DNA of 64,000 bases from positions 248,001-312,000 of the forward strand of contig JBBCGS010000008.1 of NCBI GenBank assembly GCA_037200125.1. The letters are read 5' to 3'. A program made the position numbers and the translations under genes. Every line of letters begins with the position of its first letter. The first letter of the stretch is position 1. This document shows, one piece after another, positions 24,436 to 35,727 of the stretch. The stretch is from JADGHX01 sp037200125 (GTDB taxonomy: Bacteria > Pseudomonadota > Gammaproteobacteria > Steroidobacterales > Steroidobacteraceae). The notes under the pieces were generated by a model. It saw nothing but the letters and a program-made list of their open reading frames with translations. It did not search any database and was not told where the DNA came from.

Positions 24436-26409
24436 ATGGCCGCCGATCACGAATCGACCGCGGAAGAGATTCTTTGCCGCGCTCCGCAGCGGGTGGAACA
24501 GAGCCTCGCCGAAGTGAGCGGCATCACCGCCGCGGTGGCCGAAGCGGCGCGGATCGGCGCGTGGGAGCTCGACCCCCCGAGCGGGAAGATGAGATGGTCC
24601 AAAGAGACCTTTCGCATCCACGAGGTGCCCCCCGCGCACCCCCTGTCACTCGGAAGCGCGCTGCGCTTCTTTCCGGGCACCGGACGGAACACGCTGGAAC
24701 AGGCGATTCAGGCCGCGATCGAGAGCGGAACACCCTTCGATGTGACGCTGCCGTTCGTGAGCGCCCGCGGCACCCGGCGCTGGCTGCGTGTCCTGGGAAT
24801 CGCGGGACCGTCCGATGGCGGAACACGGCCGGTCAGTGGCGCGTACCAGGATGTCACCGAGACCTGCCGTCTGCAGGAACGACTGCAACGGACCATCCGC
24901 GGCACGCAGGACGCCGTGTGGGAACAGGATCTCGAGACGGACGAAGTATGGATCTCGGATCGCTTCCGGCAGCTGCTGAGTCATGACGAGTCCACGCTGC
25001 CGGCGGCGCCGGATCTGTTCGAGCAATTGCTGCATCCAGGCGATAAAGCGTCCTTCGCGGCGGAGCGTGCCGCGCATCTCATTTCCGAAGTGCCCTTCGA
25101 TCTCGAGGTCCGCCTGCGCACGCGCGGAGGCGCGTACAAGTGGGTGGGAGTGCGGGCCGCCGCGCAAGGCGCCACCACCGGCACGGCCGCCACGTTGTCC
25201 GGCTCGATTCGCGACCTCACCCGCGCGCGCGCCGACGCGGAGGCGCTGATTGCCGCGAAGGAGACCGCGGCCGACGCCTCCCGCGTGAAGAGCGCGTTTC
25301 TCGCCAACATGAGTCATGAAATTCGCACCCCGATGAACGGCGTGCTCGGCATGACGGAACTGCTGCTCGACACGACGTTGACGCAAACCCAGCGTGAGTT
25401 GGGCGAGACCATCCAGTCGAGCGCGAAATCGCTCCTGCGCATCCTGAACGATGTGCTGGACTTCTCGAAGATCGAAGCCGGCAAGCTCGACATCGAGCAG
25501 GCGCCCTTCGACCTGCATCGGTGCGTCGAAGACGTCGCGACGATTCTGCGGCTTCAGGCGCAACAGAAGTCCATCGACTTCCGCGTGGAAATCGATCCGG
25601 CCACGCCCAGACACGTGGTCGGGGACGGCAACCGCCTGCGCCAGGTGTTGTTCAACCTCTGCGGAAACGCGGTGAAGTTCACCACCGAAGGCGGGGTCAA
25701 CGTCGCGGTGTTCCCTGTGGCGCGCGAGGCCCCGGCCTCCGCCATCCGCGTCGAAGTACGCGACACCGGCATCGGCATGTCCGCGCAATCCCGCGCGCGG
25801 ATTTTCAATCCCTTCACCCAAGCCGACGCTTCCATCACACGTGACTTCGGCGGTACGGGCCTCGGCCTTTCGATCGTCCAGCGGCTGATCACGCTGATGG
25901 GCGGCGAGATCGACGTCGAGAGCGAGCCGGGTCGTGGCTCCGTGTTCGGCGTGACGCTGCCACTCGCCGCCTCGGAGCCGCCCGCCTCCCCCGCCACGAA
26001 TGCGCGGCCGCGGGGCCGCTTTCGGGGCCGCGTGCTCGTCGTCGAAGACAATGAGGTCAATCAGAAAATCGTCGAGCGCTGCCTGACCCGCCTGGGGTGC
26101 GAGGTTCACATTGCCTGCGATGGGCGGGCCGGCGTCGATGCCTGGACTCGTGAGCACTTCGACCTTGTGCTCATGGACGTGCAGATGCCGATCATGGATG
26201 GCCTGACGGCCACGAGCGAGATTCGGCGCCGCACCGGCATGCGTCCCCGCACGCCGATCGTCGCGCTCACCGCCGGGGCGATGACAGGAGACCTGCAACG
26301 CTGCCTCGACGCCGGGATGGATGCGATGTTGACCAAGCCGCTCGAGGTCGACCGGCTCGAGGAGGCGCTCGAACGTTTCGGATTGCGGGTCCCGCCGGGC
26401 GGCGGGTGA
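24436..26409 (+). CDS. Hybrid histidine kinase: PAS-PAS-HisKA-HATPase-REC
   Basis: The protein is 657 residues with no membrane helix. Two PAS-type regions (residues about 40-140 and 160-275) precede the dimerisation domain with the phospho-acceptor His294 in FLANMSHEIRTPMNGVLG. The ATPase domain has N-box LFNLCGNAVKFT, G1 VRDTGIGM and G2 GGTGLGLSI. A receiver domain at the C-terminus (VLVVEDNEVNQKIVE) has the phospho-acceptor Asp581 in LVLMDVQMPIMDG. It is a cytoplasmic phosphorelay sensor with no output domain of its own. It follows the diguanylate cyclase by 152 bases and may feed c-di-GMP control. Confidence 0.9.
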   Translation: MAADHESTAEEILCRAPQRVEQSLAEVSGITAAVAEAARIGAWELDPPSGKMRWSKETFRIHEVPPAHPLSLGSALRFFPGTGRNTLEQAIQAAIESGTPFDVTLPFVSARGTRRWLRVLGIAGPSDGGTRPVSGAYQDVTETCRLQERLQRTIRGTQDAVWEQDLETDEVWISDRFRQLLSHDESTLPAAPDLFEQLLHPGDKASFAAERAAHLISEVPFDLEVRLRTRGGAYKWVGVRAAAQGATTGTAATLSGSIRDLTRARADAEALIAAKETAADASRVKSAFLANMSHEIRTPMNGVLGMTELLLDTTLTQTQRELGETIQSSAKSLLRILNDVLDFSKIEAGKLDIEQAPFDLHRCVEDVATILRLQAQQKSIDFRVEIDPATPRHVVGDGNRLRQVLFNLCGNAVKFTTEGGVNVAVFPVAREAPASAIRVEVRDTGIGMSAQSRARIFNPFTQADASITRDFGGTGLGLSIVQRLITLMGGEIDVESEPGRGSVFGVTLPLAASEPPASPATNARPRGRFRGRVLVVEDNEVNQKIVERCLTRLGCEVHIACDGRAGVDAWTREHFDLVLMDVQMPIMDGLTATSEIRRRTGMRPRTPIVALTAGAMTGDLQRCLDAGMDAMLTKPLEVDRLEEALERFGLRVPPGGG

Positions 26410-26439
26410 CATTGCCGCCGCATCTTCGTAGGCTGCGGT

Positions 26440-28893
26440 GTGCCGATTTACAACGCATTCATGTCTTACAGCCATGCCGCCGACGGCAGGCTGGCGCCCG
26501 CCTTGCAGTCCGCTCTGCATCGTTTCGCGAAACCGTGGTACCGGCTGCGCGCACTCCATATCTTTCGCGACAGGACGACCCTCGCGGTGACGCCCAGCCT
26601 GTGGGGCGCCATTCAGGCGGCGCTGGATCAGTCGACGTTCTTCATTCTGCTCGCCTCGCCGGAATCGGTCGCGTCCGTCTGGGTGCGGCAGGAGATCGAA
26701 TACTGGCTCAAGAGCAATCCGCCGAGTCGGCTGCTGATCGTGCTCACCGCTGGCGAGATGCAATGGGATCGGACTTCGGGCGGATTCAACGCGTCGAGCA
26801 CCACCGCGCTTCCCGAATTGCTCCTGCGCCGTTTCGCGGACGAGCCGCTCTATCTGGACCTGCGCTGGGCGCACGACGACACGCACCTGTCGCTCAGCCA
26901 TCCGCGCTTTCGCGATGCGGTCGCGGACCTCGCGGCAACCCTGCACGGGCGGCCCAAGGACGAGCTCGTCGGAGAGGATGTTCTGCAGCACCGCCGTGCG
27001 CTGCGCATTGCGTGGTCGGCCGCCGCGACACTCGCGGTGCTCGCGGTCGTGTCGGCCGTTGCCGCGCTGGTCGCCTTTCAACAGCGAAACATCGCCGAGG
27101 CGCAGCGGACCATCGCGGAAGACCAGAGCCAGACCGCTCTTTGCGCGACAGCTCGCTGCGCAATCCACTTCGGTGCGAGTGCAATTTCCAGATCGACTGC
27201 CGCTGTCGGTTCTGCTGGCTGCGGAGTCGATTCGGCTCCATCCCTCGTTCGAGGGCAACCAGGCACTGCGCGCCGCGCTCACCTTGCTGCCGCGCCCGGT
27301 TCAATCGTATTCCTATAGCCCCGATCCGGGCGGACAAGGGCGCGTGCGCGCGCTGGCTTTCAGTCCTGACGGCAAGGCGCTGGCCGTTGCGCGAGACGCG
27401 GGCACGGCGGATCTCTTCGAGCTGAACAAGAGCGGCGTGGCGCGCACCCTGCAACCGGGTGAGCATCCGGCGGCCGTTCTCGATCTGACCGCCGAGCACG
27501 AGGCGAACCGCTCCGACGCGGCCGATCAGAGCGGCGATAGCGACGACAGCAGCGATAGCGGCGCTGAAGACACTTCCGCGAACAGCACGGAGATGACCGC
27601 CCTCGCCTCAGCCCCGACGGTCGCATCGTCGCCACCGCAAGCAACGATGGAACCGCGCGCCTCTGGAACACCGCCACCGGTCGCGAACTGCTCACTGTGC
27701 AGGAGGCAAGCCACGTCGTCACTGTCACGTTCAGCCCGGATGGCACGCGCCTGGCGACGGGCAGCGCGGACGGCAAGCTGCGCGTCTTTGCCGTCGCCAG
27801 CGATCGCCTGTCTTCGCAACCCGAATCGGCCGAATCCGGTGAACCGGCCGATCCCGCGGCCTTGCGCAAGTTGATCGCTCTGCGCATGGAATTTCAGCAC
27901 GGCGAAGAAGTGCGGCAAGTCATGTTCAGCCCGGAGGGTCAGCTCCTCGCGGCCATCAGCACCGACGGCGGCATCAGCCTCACGCGGCTGGACTCGAAAG
28001 CGCCGAGGCGAACATGGAGCGCAGGCGCCGCCGGCCTCGGGCTGGCCTTCAGCCCGGACGGCAAGCGATTGGCCACGGCGAATGGCAGCTTCGCATTCGT
28101 ATGGGACGTCGCAACCGGCCGCGAGCTATTCAGAGCCACGCATGCGGCTTCCGCCGACGATGCGGAAAGCCCCATGCTTTGGATCGACGGTGTCGCCCTG
28201 AGCCCCGACGGTAACTCTCTGGCAACCGCCGCGCGCGACGGCACGGCCCGAGTCTGGAATCTGACGACTCGCCAGGAACTGATCCGGCTGACGCACGCCG
28301 CGCCCGTCGAGGCGGTCGCCTTCTCGAAGGACGGCACCACGCTGACAACCGGGTCCTTCGACGGCACCGCTCGCTTGTGGGAATTGCCTTCCGGCCGCGA
28401 GCGTCTGCGTGCGACGCATCCGGGCGGTTCGGAAGTCGTCGCGTTCAGTCCCGACGGTGGGCAGGTGGCGTCCGGCGGAACGGAGGGCTCGGTCAATATC
28501 TGGAGCCTCGGTCGAAGCGACCAGCTCGCCGCCATCACTCATCCGGACATTGTGAGCGCCGTGAGCCTGAGCCCCGCGGCGACCGAGCGGCAACACTCGA
28601 TGACCGCGGCGGCCTTCGCATCTGGCGAACCGACGGGCGGATCGAGCGCAGCCTCCCCGCACCTTCGCGCGGAAGCATTCTCTTCAGTGAGGATGGTCGC
28701 TATCTTGCGGGTGCTACGAGCAACTCACTCTTCATAGTGAATCTGATGAACGAAGACGGGGTGAAGGCGCTGGCCGGTTCTCGTGATACGCAAGACTCTC
28801 TGCTGAGCCCTCGCTACATCGTCGGCGAAGCCAGCGATCGTCAGCACCTTCTCGTTTGGGAGACCGCAGGGGGCCACGAGTTGCGATCTAGTG
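26440..28893 (+). pseudogene. TIR domain-WD40 repeat protein, frameshifted and 3'-truncated
   Basis: The N-terminus (IYNAFMSYSHAADGRLAPAL, then FFILLASPESVASVWVRQEIEYWL) is a bacterial TIR_2 domain. A membrane helix follows (about residues 190-215, ATLAVLAVVSAVAALVAF), then WD40-type repeats: LAFSPDGKALAVA, SPDGRIVATASNDGTARLWN, VTFSPDGTRLATGSADGKLRVF and more. The frame changes near 27140, 27600 and 28576. One T less, one C more and one C more respectively would rejoin the repeats. After WETAGGHELRS (about 28890) the repeats stop where the opposing DUF533 gene ends. TIR-WD40 proteins are candidate NADases or signalling proteins, but no role is proven here. Confidence 0.75.
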
Positions 28894-29252
28894 TGGCGTG
28901 TTCTGTACTTGAGCCGGATTCATCGGCGCCGTGCTCTGCACCGTCTGCCCCCGCTGATAAGCCTGATACGCGTGCAGCGCCAACGCCCCGATCGCCGCAG
29001 CCGTGCCATAGCTGGCAAACCCGCCGCCGCGATTCCGCCCGCCGAGCAGCATCCCCAGCAACCCGCCCATGGCCGCGCCGCCCGCAAAGCCGCCCGTCCC
29101 GCCCATCGAGTCCAACCGCCCCCGAACCTGCTGCCCCAATCCGCCAAGTCCGCCTCCGCCGAGTCCGCCGAGGCCCCCGAGACCACCAAGCCCCCCGCCC
29201 GCGTTGCCACCGCTACCCAGAACTGATCGAGAAGCTGCTTGGGATCGAACAT
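28888..29252 (-). pseudogene. DUF533 (YebE-like) membrane protein, frameshifted and short
   Basis: The start MFDPKQLLDQF is diagnostic. After it the frame shifts; one more C at about 29218 gives LGSGGNAGGGLGGLGG and joins LGQQVRGRLDSMGGTGGFAGGA, then GLLGMLLGGRNRGGGFASYG and ALALHAYQAYQRG. DUF533 proteins normally continue with a TerB-like domain to about 220 residues. This one ends after QNTPH at roughly 121, so the C-terminal half is absent. Its end meets the truncated end of the TIR-WD40 gene. Function in the family is unknown; the Gly-rich first half includes a membrane-inserting stretch. Confidence 0.7.
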
Positions 29253-29409
29253 GGGGAAATTCCTCGCAGTCAGTGAGTTACCGCGGGCCGCGCGGGCGCC
29301 GGGCGGGAAAAGCCGAACCGTGAACCGTTGACGAGTGAGAGTGGCCGAAGTGACTCTTTGTCACCGATGCACTATAGAAAATCCTTCCGCGACAGACCAC
29401 GATCAAGCG

Positions 29410-30264
29410 ATGAAGCGTGCCGCCCGACTCCCGCTCACCTTCGCATTCGGCCTCGTACCACTGCTCGGCTACGGAGACAGCCGCGACATGGCCGCGCAGA
29501 TCGATTCGGAAGAGTCCCGGGACGAAAGAACGCTATATCGATCCTCGGGCGGCGCCCGCCGTCCCACACAGCTGCCGGTCGCACCCCTGCCGGGGGTGGA
29601 GTTCGAGTTCACCCGTCTGGTGTACGCGGAGAACCCGAATTATGCGCGCGGCTGGGGCTGGGGCGGCCGACGCTGGATGACCGACGCGCCGGAAGCGGAG
29701 ACGCACCTGTTGCAGGGGATCAAACGACTCACACGAGTGAACGCAGCGAGCGAAGGCACCGCCATTCGCCTCGATGACGACTCCCCTCTTCGATCACCCC
29801 TTCCTCTATGCCGTCGAGGTCGGCGGCTGGTTCCTCTCCGACGAAGAGGCCGCGCGCCTGCGCGAGTACCTCGACCGTGGCGGCTTTCTGATGGTCGACG
29901 ACTTCCACGGCTCGGTGCAGTGGGAAGGCTTCATGGAGTCCATGCGCAAGGTCTACCCCGACCGGCCCGTCGTCGAACTTCCGGTGTCCGACGAAGTCTT
30001 CCATGTGCTCTACGATCTCATCGACCGCCCGCAGATCCCGAGCATCTACGGCGCCATGAGCGGTCGCACGTGGAGCAGGACGGCTTCACTCCCCACTGGC
30101 GAGGAATCCATGACGAGAACGGTCGTCTCACCGTGGCCATCAATTCAACATGGACCTGGGGGATGCCTGGGAGCACGCGGACGCCCCGCAGTATCCGCAA
30201 CCGCTCACGGCGCTGGCGGTATCGGTACGCCATCAACTACCTCCTCTATTCAATGAGCCACTGA
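29410..30264 (+). pseudogene. DUF4159 domain protein, frameshifted as given
   Basis: The protein begins MKRAARLPLTFAFGLVPLLG, a signal peptide. The body has EFEFTRLVYAENPNYARGWGWG, then FDHPFLYAVEVGGWFLSDEEA, REYLDRGGFLMVDDFHG and TPHWRGIHDENG, all DUF4159 features. The domain resembles a ThuA/glutamine-amidotransferase-like fold. Four frame changes are seen near 29780, 30065, 30145 and 30216; at 30145 one T more restores INFNMDLGDAWEHAD. Total length is a multiple of three, so the shifts cancel out. It is the first gene of the MoxR/VWA operon; the next gene starts 9 bases after its stop. Confidence 0.75.
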
Positions 30265-30273
30265 AGAACCGGG

Positions 30274-32505
30274 GTGTTCGAGCTTTTATTCAAATATTCG
30301 CCGTGGGCGTATCGCGCCGGCGAGCTGTCATTCGCGAGTCCCTGGCCGCTGTGGGCGCTGGTCGCCCTCGTGGTCGTGGGCCTCGCGTTCTTCGCATTCA
30401 CGTTGTATCGCCAGCGAAAGCTGGCTTGGTGGCGGAAGCTGATCATCGGGACGCTGCAGACACTGCTGCTCGCGACGGTGCTCGTGATGCTGTGGCAGCC
30501 GGTGCTACTCGTCGAACGCGTGCGGGATCGCGAGAATGTCGTTGCCGTGGTGATGGATGCTTCGCCAGCATGGCTCACGGCGAAGGCGAGAAATCCAGGC
30601 TGCAGGAGTCCGTGGCCGCACTTCAGGGCGGGCCGCTGGATGCCTTGCGCAAATCTTTCGGCGTAAAGCTGTTCAGCTTCTCGGCCCCGTGCGGACGCTG
30701 AAGCAGCTCGATGAGATTCCGCCGCCCGGCTCGCAGACGAAGATCGGCGATGCGCTCAACACCGTGCTTCAGACCGGCGCGACGACGCCGCTGTCCGGAA
30801 TCATCCTCATCACCGATGGCGGCGAGAACGGCGGCACGCTGAGCGAAGAGCGGCTCGCGCAGATCTCGGCGTTCGGCGTTCCGGTGCACACGGTCGGCGT
30901 GGGGCCGGAGCAGATCCCGAACGACCTCGAGCTGGACAGCGTCACGCTCGCGGACACCGCCTCGCCGGGCGAAGTGCTCAACGCCGAGGTCAGCATCCGT
31001 CACTCCGCGAAAGGCAAAACGCGCTTACGTGTGTATGACGGCGAGAAGCTGCTCGCGGCGAACGACGTCACGCTCACCTCGGACGCGGGGCGTCACCACG
31101 CAGACCATCGCCGTTCCCGCCGGAGACCCCGGCGTGCGAGACCTGCGCTTCACGCTCGATCCGCTGCCGAACGAGCGCAACACCATCAACAACACGCGCA
31201 CGCACGTGATGGATGTGACGCCACACCGGGCGAAACATCCTCTACGTCGAGGGCGAGCCGCGCTGGAATACAAGTTCATCCGCCGCGCCGCCGTACGGAC
31301 CAGTCGCTGCGACTCGCGAGCATGGTGCGCGCGACGCCGAATCGCTATTACAGGCAGGGCATCGAGAAGGCCGAGGAACTGGCCGGCGGGTTCCCGAAGA
31401 AAACCGAAGAACTGTTCGCGTACGACGCCGTCATCATCGGCAGCTTCGAAGCCACGGCGCTCACGCCCGAGCAGCACGAGGCGCTCAAGAGCTCGTCGAT
31501 CGCCGCGGCGGCGGCCTCTTGATGCTTGCGGGCCGCGACGGCCTGTCGGATGGCGGCTGGGGCCTCGTACCTGTGGCACAGACGCTGCCGGCACAGCTCG
31601 CGACCACGGACGCGAAGACCTTCGCCCTGCAGGCTGGCAAGGCCGTGCTCACGGATACGGTACGGAATCGCCGATCACGCGCCTCGACGACGACGCGACG
31701 AAGAACCTGAAGGCCTGGAACGACCTGCCGCCCTTCGGCGACCTCGAGCCCGTCGGCAAGCTCAAGCCCGGCGCGGTCGTGCTGCTCGATGCGAAGTCCG
31801 GCAACAAGGAAGTACCGCTCTCATCTGGCAGCACTACGGCCGTGGCACCACTTATCTGCTGACCACGGGCAGCACCTGGCGCTGGAAAATGCGCACGGAC
31901 CACAACGACCAGCGCCACTACACCTTCTGGCGCCAGCTCATGCACGCGGTCGCCGCCGACGCGCCGCCTCGCCTCACCCTCACGACCGCTGCCAAGGTGT
32001 ATGACGATCAGCGCCGCGTGCCCATCAGCGCCGAGCTCCACGACGAAAAGTTCGAACCCCTGAACGACGCGGCGGTCGCATTGACGGTCACCAGCGACGA
32101 CGGCGTTACGCAGCAGGTGCAGATGGCGCCGTCCGGGCAAGGCGACGGCCGTTACACCGCATTGGTCGACGCCGCGTCGACGGGCCTGTACAGGGTCGCG
32201 ATGACCGCCAAGAAGGGCAACACGGATGTCGGCAATCTGGAAACGCATTTCCGCCGCAACGACGGCGTCGTCGAGCACTTCGGCACCCAGCAGAATCGCC
32301 CGCTCCTCAGCGCGTTGCGGATTCGACAGGCGGACGTTCTGGCGGCTGGATCAACTCGGCGAGCTGCCGGAAGCCATGAAGTACTCCAAAGCAGGTATCG
32401 TCGAGCGGCAGACCCTCGAGCTGTGGAATCTGCCCGTCTCTTCCTGCCCTGCTGCTGTTGAAGATGGGTGAGTGGCTGCTGAGATTGAGGTGGAAGACGT
32501 TGTGA
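30274..32505 (+). pseudogene. Large VWA/amidotransferase-fold membrane protein, frameshifted as given
   Basis: The GTG at 30274 opens MFELLFKYSPWAYRAGE, with membrane helices LWALVALVVVGLAFFAFTL and IIGTLQTLLLATVLVML. A VWA-like domain follows: AVVMDASASMAHGEGEKSRL after a one-base repair (MIDAS DxSxS), and GIILITDGGENGGTL. A ThuA/amidotransferase-like domain comes next (EYKFIRRAA, FAYDAVIIGSFEA, LMLAGRDGLSDGGW), then a C-terminal anchor (LLKMGEWLLRLRWKTL). I count about eleven frame changes between 30560 and 32440, all of single-base type. The stop overlaps the next start (GTGA-type overlap at 32502-32505). These operon proteins are thought to act in the envelope. Confidence 0.7.
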
Positions 32506-33458
32506 CGCGGGCGCGCGCAATCCTGTTCGCCGTCTCGCTGGCGTTGTCATTGATGACACAGCCGGCGCAGTCGGCGGTGCGCGTGCTGATCGTGAGCGGC
32601 CTCGGCGGCGAAGAGGGCTACGAACAGAAATTCCAGACGCAGGCGAAGGCGGTGGCCTCCGCCGCATCCCGCTCGGGCGCCGCGCTGAAAGACGTGGTGG
32701 TCATCACCGGCGAGCAGGCGCGCCGCACGGCGCTCGACCCCGAGCTGAAGAAATTCGCAGGCGCCGTGAAGAACGACGACCAGGTCGTGATCGTGCTCAT
32801 CGGGCACGGCTCGTTTGACGGCGAGGAGTATCGGTTCAATCTCCCCGGGCCCGACATCACGGGCCGCGAGATTCTCGCGTCCTCGATTCGATGCCGGCGA
32901 GCAGATGCTCGTGGTGAATGCCACGAGCTCCAGCGGCTCGGTGGTCGAACAGTGGCGCAAGCCGAATCGCGTCGTCATCACGGCTACCAAGAGCGGCGGC
33001 GAGCGCAACGCCACGCGGTTCGCGGAATACTGGGTGCAGGCGCTGTCGTCGCGGAAGCCGATCGCGACAAGAACGAGATCGTGACGGCGGCGGAGGCGTA
33101 CGACTACGCGTCGAGGAAAGTCGCCGACAACTTCAAGTCCAACGCGTCGCTTGCCACGGAGCATTCGCGCCTCGACGGCAAGAATGCGGATCGCATCGTC
33201 GTCGCGCGGCTGGGCAGCGCCGCCCTGCTCCCGAGCGATGCGCAGCTCGATGCGATGCTGAAAGAGCAGGGCACGCTCGAAACGCGGCTCGATGCGGTCA
33301 AAGCCAAGAAGGGCTCGGTCGGGCAGGACGAGTACTACACCGAGCTCGAGACAGTGCTGCTCGACTTCGCGCGGCTCGACAAGCGCATCGACGCGCGCAA
33401 GACCGAGCTGGTCGGCCCTTCCGCCGGAGGCAGCAGCGATGCTCAAAAGAATCGCTGA
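32502..33458 (+). pseudogene. Peptidase C13-like (caspase/legumain fold) protein without catalytic Cys, frameshifted in the middle
   Basis: About 318 residues with a Sec signal (MTRARAILFAVSLALSLMTQPAQS). The start of the fold is VRVLIVSGLGGEEGYEQKF, and the catalytic-His strand is VIVLIGHGSFDG. Two cancelling frame changes (about 32880 and 33055) scramble the middle as read. In the other frame it reads EQMLVVNATSSSGSVVEQW and RVVITATKSGGERNATRFAEYW. The NATSSSGS stretch lies where legumain-type peptidases have EACESGS, so the nucleophilic cysteine is replaced. The C-terminal part is a coiled coil (LDAMLKEQGTLETRLDAVKA). It overlaps its neighbours on both sides. Confidence 0.68.
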
Positions 33459-35723
33459 AGTCGCAGGCCTGCTCGCGCTGGGCTGCGTTGCGCAGGCCGC
33501 GCAGGCGGAAAACTTCGACTACGACTCGCGCCGCCCGGCCGAGCTGCGCGCGTGCGATGACCCGCGCGATCACGGCAAGGCGCCCGAAGCGAAAGCCTGC
33601 TACCAGAAGCTGCTCAACGCCTCGCGTGACCCAGCCACGCAGGCCGAAGCCGCCTGGGCAATCGGCGACGTGAAGCGGGCGAACGAGCTGTTTCGCGCAG
33701 CCGTGCAGGCCGATGACCAAGCCGTTCGCTCGCGCGTGCGCTGGGGCCTGCTGTATCTCGACACCCATCAGTTCAGCGACGCCGGCGATCTGTTCAAGGA
33801 AGCGATCAAGACCGACCCCGACGACCGTTCAGGCGCGTTTGGCGATGTCGCGGCTGATGGCCGAGCAATTCGACGGCGACGCCCGCCCCATCGTCACCGA
33901 GATCATCGAAAAGGGTAGCGAGCGTGACCCGGCGCAGGCCACCGCGCTGATCGAGGCGCACCTGATCTCGGCCCGCATGGATCTCGACGACGGCAAGCAC
34001 GCGACCGCCGAAAAGTCCCTGCAGAAGGCGCTCTCACTCGCCGAAGACCAGAAGCAGCCGCCGCTCGAGGCCTACGCATTTGCTGGCCGCGCTCGACCTG
34101 CTTCGCGGTGACGCGAAGGCGGAGAAGTGGACCAAGCGCTCGCTCGACTACAACCCGCACTGGGGCGGCGTGTACGAGACGCTCGCGCACTACGAAATCA
34201 TGCGTCGCATGTACACGCAGGCGAACGACTGGCTGCAGAAGTCCGTCGCGACGCAGCCGGATCGCTGGTCCGCGCAAGCGGAGCTGGGCGTCAACTTACT
34301 GCGCCTCGGGCAAGTGGACGCCTCGCGTGCCGCGCTCGAGAAGGCCTACTCCGGCGACCCGTTCAGCGCGACGACGGTAAATACGCTTCGCGTGCTCGAC
34401 AAACTGAAGACCTACAGCGTCGTCCGCACGAACGCGCCCGACATTGTGACGTGGCTCGACCCGAAGGAAGCGGACGCCATGCGTCCCTACGTCGAGGAGG
34501 TCGCGCGCCAAGCCATCACGACGTATTCGAACCGCTACGCGTTCAAGCCCGCGCAACCGGTCACCATCGAGGTCTATCCGAACCACGACGACTTCGCCGT
34601 GCGCACGGCGGGCCTGCCGGGTATCGGCTCCTCGGCGTTACGTTCGGCTATCTCGTGGCGATGGACAGCCCTTCCGGCCGCGCCGCCGGCGACTTCCACT
34701 GGGGCAGCACGCTCTGGCACGAGATGGCGCACGTATTCACGCTCTCCGTCACCGAGCATCGCGTTCCGCGCTGGCTGAGCGAAGGCATCTCCGTCTTCGA
34801 GGAATGGCGCACGGGGCCCGACGCCCGGCATCGCCGTCTCGCCGCGCGCGCTCGATGTCTTCCACGAAGACAAGTTGCTGCCGATCGCCTCGCTCGACGA
34901 AGGCTTCATTCGCCCGGCGTACGAAGACCAGGTGCAGGTGTCGTACATGCAGGCCGGTCTCATCTGCTACTTCATCGAACAGAAGTGGGGCTTCGAGAAG
35001 CTCGTCGCGCTGCTCGGCCAGTTCAAGAAAGACACCAGCACGGCCGCCGCGATCGAGGCGACGTTCAGCATTGCGCCGAAGGAGTTCGACAAGCAGTTCG
35101 ACGCCTTCCTCAACCAGCGCTTCGCGTCGTACCTGAAGGACCCGAAGCAGTGGCAGCAGGCCATGACGGCCACCTACGAAGCGGCCGACAAAATGGACTG
35201 GCCCACCACCATCACGCACGCGCGCGAGGCCATCCAGCTGTTCCCGGACTTCACGCTCGAGGGCAGCCCCTACGTCGTGCTCGCGAAGGCCCTCAACGAA
35301 ACCGGCAAGCGCCCGGAAGCACTGAAAGCCCTGCAGGACTACCGCCGTCTGGGCGGCTGGAACCCGGAAGCCCTGCGCACGCTCGCCAAATGGCTCGAAG
35401 ACGCGAACAACACGCAGGAGGCGACCGATGTCTATCGCGCACTGGTTTTGATCGAGCCGCTCGATGGAACGCTCCATACGAAGCTCGGCGAGCGTTATGC
35501 CACCACCAACAATCCAACGCGATTCCTTGCGTGAATACAAGGTGCTGCTGGCGCTCAACACGCACGACCCGGCGGCCGCCAATTTTGGCATCGCGCGTGC
35601 ATTGAATTCCCTGGGAGATCGGGCGGAGAGCCGCCGCCATCTGCTCGATGCGCTGGAGACCGCGCCCCACTTCGCGCCGCCCAGGACCTGTTGCTCGAAA
35701 TCTCCGGAAAGCCAACTCCATGA
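33439..35723 (+). pseudogene. TPR protein with gluzincin (HExxH) metallopeptidase domain, frameshifted as given
   Basis: The ATG at 33439 gives a Sec signal (MLKRIAEVAGLLALGCVAQAAQA), then TPR repeats (ANELFRAAVQADDQAVRSR, DAGDLFKEAIKTDP, ANDWLQKSVATQPDRWSA). The middle has a zinc-peptidase motif LWHEMAHVFTLSVTEHRVP followed by WLSEGISVFEEW, as in M1/M61-like gluzincins. More TPRs follow (EAIQLFPDFTLEG, EALKALQDYRRLGG). Frame changes are near 33830, 34080, 34635, 34840, 35515 and 35695. At each, one base in a short run restores the frame, for example T3 to T2 at 34080. With these repairs it ends LEISGKPTP at 35723, five bases before moxR. Confidence 0.74.
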
Positions 35724-35727
35724 TGAC

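Noticed and set aside
24646..27282. Long minus-strand open frame of 878 codons opposite the histidine kinase and TIR gene
   Set aside because: It is antisense to genes with clear domains, has Arg/Gly-rich composition typical of shadows in GC-rich DNA, and shows no family motif.
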